Positions 6,365-7,944 of a stretch of DNA of 7,944 nt are shown here, piece by piece; the first letter of the stretch is position 1; the number at the start of each line of letters is the position of its first letter. The DNA lies in NCBI GenBank assembly GCA_031401815.1, contig JANNRW010000115.1:1-7944 (forward strand). Direction: 5' to 3'. A model generated the notes under the pieces. That model saw only the letters and a list, made by a program, of their open reading frames with translations. It made no database searches and was not told the DNA's origin. The stretch is from JANNRW01 sp031401815 (lineage in GTDB: Bacteria > Desulfobacterota > Desulfuromonadia > Geobacterales > DSM-12255). A program made the translations under genes and the position numbers.

Positions 6365-7891
6365 TTGAAATTACAGAGGAATGTTACATTTTTTTTATGG
6401 GTATGCTTGATTCTGATCCTGCCAGCGTGTGGCTCATCATCAAGCTCCAGCTCTTTTTCAATGGGCGGATCTGTGCAGGGGAAAGCTCTACAGCTCTCTC
6501 GGACGGTTTCTACTATTGCAGGTGTATCTCCTGGGTTTACAGATGGAATAGGAACTTCAGCAAGGTTTAATCAGCCATATGGCATTACATCTGATGGGAC
6601 GAATCTGTATATCGCTGACCGGAATAATCATGTGATCCGGAAAATTGTCATCGCCACGCAGGAAGTGACTACGCTTGCCGGAAATGTTGGCAGTACTGAT
6701 ATTCTTGATGGGATAGGCACTGCCGCACACTTCGCAAACCCTGCGTGCCTTACCACCGATGGCAATAATTTGTATGTTGTTGACGCTTCGGTTATCCGCA
6801 AAATAGTCATTGCTACCGGTGCGGTGACAACAATAGCGGGTGATGTAAATGCACAAGGTTATTTGAATGGAATAGGTACCGCAGCCAAGTTCAATAACCC
6901 ATCAGGGATTACAACAGATGGAACAAATCTATACATTGCAGATTCTGGAAATACCTCTATCCGAAAAATTGTACTTGCAACTACCGAAGTTACAACCTTG
7001 GCGGGTACGAACGAGTACTTTGGATCATCGGACGGCGTCAAATCATTGGCAAGATTTGGCTGGTTGGGAGGCTTGGTTACCGACGGCACTAATCTGTACG
7101 TTGCTGATTCCTCAAACAGTAAAATACGCAAGGTTGACATTGCTACAGGCGAGGTAACAACTCTTGCAGGACTTGCCGGGTCTTTTGCTTCGATTGATGG
7201 GGTCGGTATCAATGCACGATTTGGTAATCCAGTAGGGATAACAAAGGTCGGAACTAATCTGTATATAACTGATTCAGCCTTTAGCTCAATCCGCAGGTTG
7301 GATCTTACTACAGGAGCAGTTACTACTCTGGCAGGTAGCGCTCGCGTATCCGGATTTGCTGATGGTATCGGGACTGCTGCAACATTTACCGCGACAGCGC
7401 ATCTCACGTCTGATGGCACAAACCTTTTCATTGCTGAAAGTAATTGCACCGTTAGGAAAGTAGTACTTGCTACTACAGAGGTAACTACCTTTGCAGGCAA
7501 GGCTAGTTCTGGCTTTAATGATGGCGCCGACGCTACCGCCAGGTTTAACTATCCAAACGATATAACCACCGATGGCTTAAATCTTTATGTCACTGATACA
7601 TTCAATTATGTAATCCGTAAAATTGAATTAGCCACCGGCATGGTATCTACTCTTGCTGGAACAGCACTGAGTTACGGTACCGCTGATGGCGTAGGCGCAG
7701 TAGCCAGATTCGGGCATCTGAAAGGCATCACAACTGACAAGAGAAACTTGTATGTCACTGATTATGATAATTACACTATCAGGAAAATAGTCATTGCCAC
7801 CGGAGAAGTTACCACGCTAGCCGGAACCGCAGGGGTAAATGGTTCAGATGATGGCGTAGGTGCGGCGGCGAATTTTAATAGCCCTTACTGA
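6365..7891 (+). CDS. NHL-repeat lipoprotein, truncated in its ninth repeat
   Basis: Taken from TTG at 6365 the product is 508 residues. It opens with a lipoprotein signal: basic KLQRN, hydrophobic FFLWVCLILIL and a lipobox LPAC with the lipidated Cys at residue 22, so it should be anchored in a membrane. A serine-rich linker (SSSSSSSF) follows. The rest is eight full units of about 54-56 residues plus a partial ninth, each with the pattern VTTLAG, DGxGxxAxF, GITTDGTNLYVAD and IRKI. These are NHL-type beta-propeller blades (SMP-30/gluconolactonase-like), usually a binding surface rather than an enzyme. The last unit stops at FNSPY with TGA where the others continue into GITTDG, so the 3' part appears lost. 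An ATG at 6323, overlapping the Rhs stop, would add 14 residues. Base use is more A/T-rich at third positions than in the Rhs fragment. Confidence 0.8.
   Translation: MKLQRNVTFFLWVCLILILPACGSSSSSSSFSMGGSVQGKALQLSRTVSTIAGVSPGFTDGIGTSARFNQPYGITSDGTNLYIADRNNHVIRKIVIATQEVTTLAGNVGSTDILDGIGTAAHFANPACLTTDGNNLYVVDASVIRKIVIATGAVTTIAGDVNAQGYLNGIGTAAKFNNPSGITTDGTNLYIADSGNTSIRKIVLATTEVTTLAGTNEYFGSSDGVKSLARFGWLGGLVTDGTNLYVADSSNSKIRKVDIATGEVTTLAGLAGSFASIDGVGINARFGNPVGITKVGTNLYITDSAFSSIRRLDLTTGAVTTLAGSARVSGFADGIGTAATFTATAHLTSDGTNLFIAESNCTVRKVVLATTEVTTFAGKASSGFNDGADATARFNYPNDITTDGLNLYVTDTFNYVIRKIELATGMVSTLAGTALSYGTADGVGAVARFGHLKGITTDKRNLYVTDYDNYTIRKIVIATGEVTTLAGTAGVNGSDDGVGAAANFNSPY
6503..7888 (+). repeat. 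Tandem NHL-repeat units, eight full and one partial
   Basis: Units of about 162-168 bases repeat through the gene. The best conserved stretches encode the DGTNLYVAD and IRKI(V/E)(I/L)AT(G/T)xVTTLAG segments. Copies differ at many silent and coding sites, so they are not a recent expansion, though they are similar enough to recombine with related genes elsewhere. Confidence 0.82.
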
Positions 7892-7944
7892 GGTGGCCGG
7901 GCTTAGTGAGACAGCCTGAAGGGTGAAATAAGCAATGCCCCTTG
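7892..7944. other. Structured sequence at the right edge, possible border of another element
   Basis: Directly after the abrupt NHL stop come two potential stem-loops: CGGGCT (7898-7903) with AGCCTG (7913-7918), six pairs including one G-U, and AAGGG (7919-7923) with CCCTT (7939-7943). No coding frame is evident. The segment could be the start of a structured RNA element such as a group II intron, or the end of an IS, but too little is visible to decide. Confidence 0.3.

Noticed and set aside
6859..7500. 213-codon open frame on the - strand
   Set aside because: It is the antisense of the NHL repeats; its repetitive composition simply mirrors them, and the + strand frame shows clear family motifs.

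Overview
This window looks like accessory DNA from a Gram-negative bacterium. The guess of a Geobacter-like member of the Desulfuromonadota is an inference: exported TPR proteins, Rhs/YD-repeat proteins, NHL-repeat lipoproteins and IS1182-type elements are common there, and base composition is moderate. Nothing in the window fixes the taxon.

Layout, left to right, all on the + strand. Bases 1-197 hold no gene I can support. A small ORF (198-308) overlaps the next start codon by ATGA. It leads into a 1092-residue exported protein (305-3583) made of a signal peptide, a trypsin-like serine protease domain with an intact His-Asp-Ser triad, a middle region of about 450 residues that I do not recognise, and eleven tandem TPRs ending in a cysteine-rich cap. 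Next is an IS1182-family insertion sequence (3669-5547). It has perfect 16-bp terminal inverted repeats and a target duplication, but one in-frame amber codon interrupts its transposase before the catalytic glutamate. To the right lies an exported Rhs/YD-repeat N-terminus (5601-6329) that breaks off after 242 residues. It is followed at once by an NHL-repeat lipoprotein (6365-7891) that itself ends in the middle of a repeat. The last 53 bases form two small potential stem-loops and may be the edge of another element.

The region therefore reads as a mosaic of cell-surface genes that has been repeatedly broken. The IS landed in the roughly 130-bp gap between the protease-TPR gene and the Rhs gene, so these were probably adjacent before. 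The Rhs gene lost everything after its first YD-type motif, and the NHL gene lost its 3' part. The full-length protease-TPR protein is the only large gene that looks intact. No RNA genes, CRISPR arrays or clear rho-independent terminators were seen.
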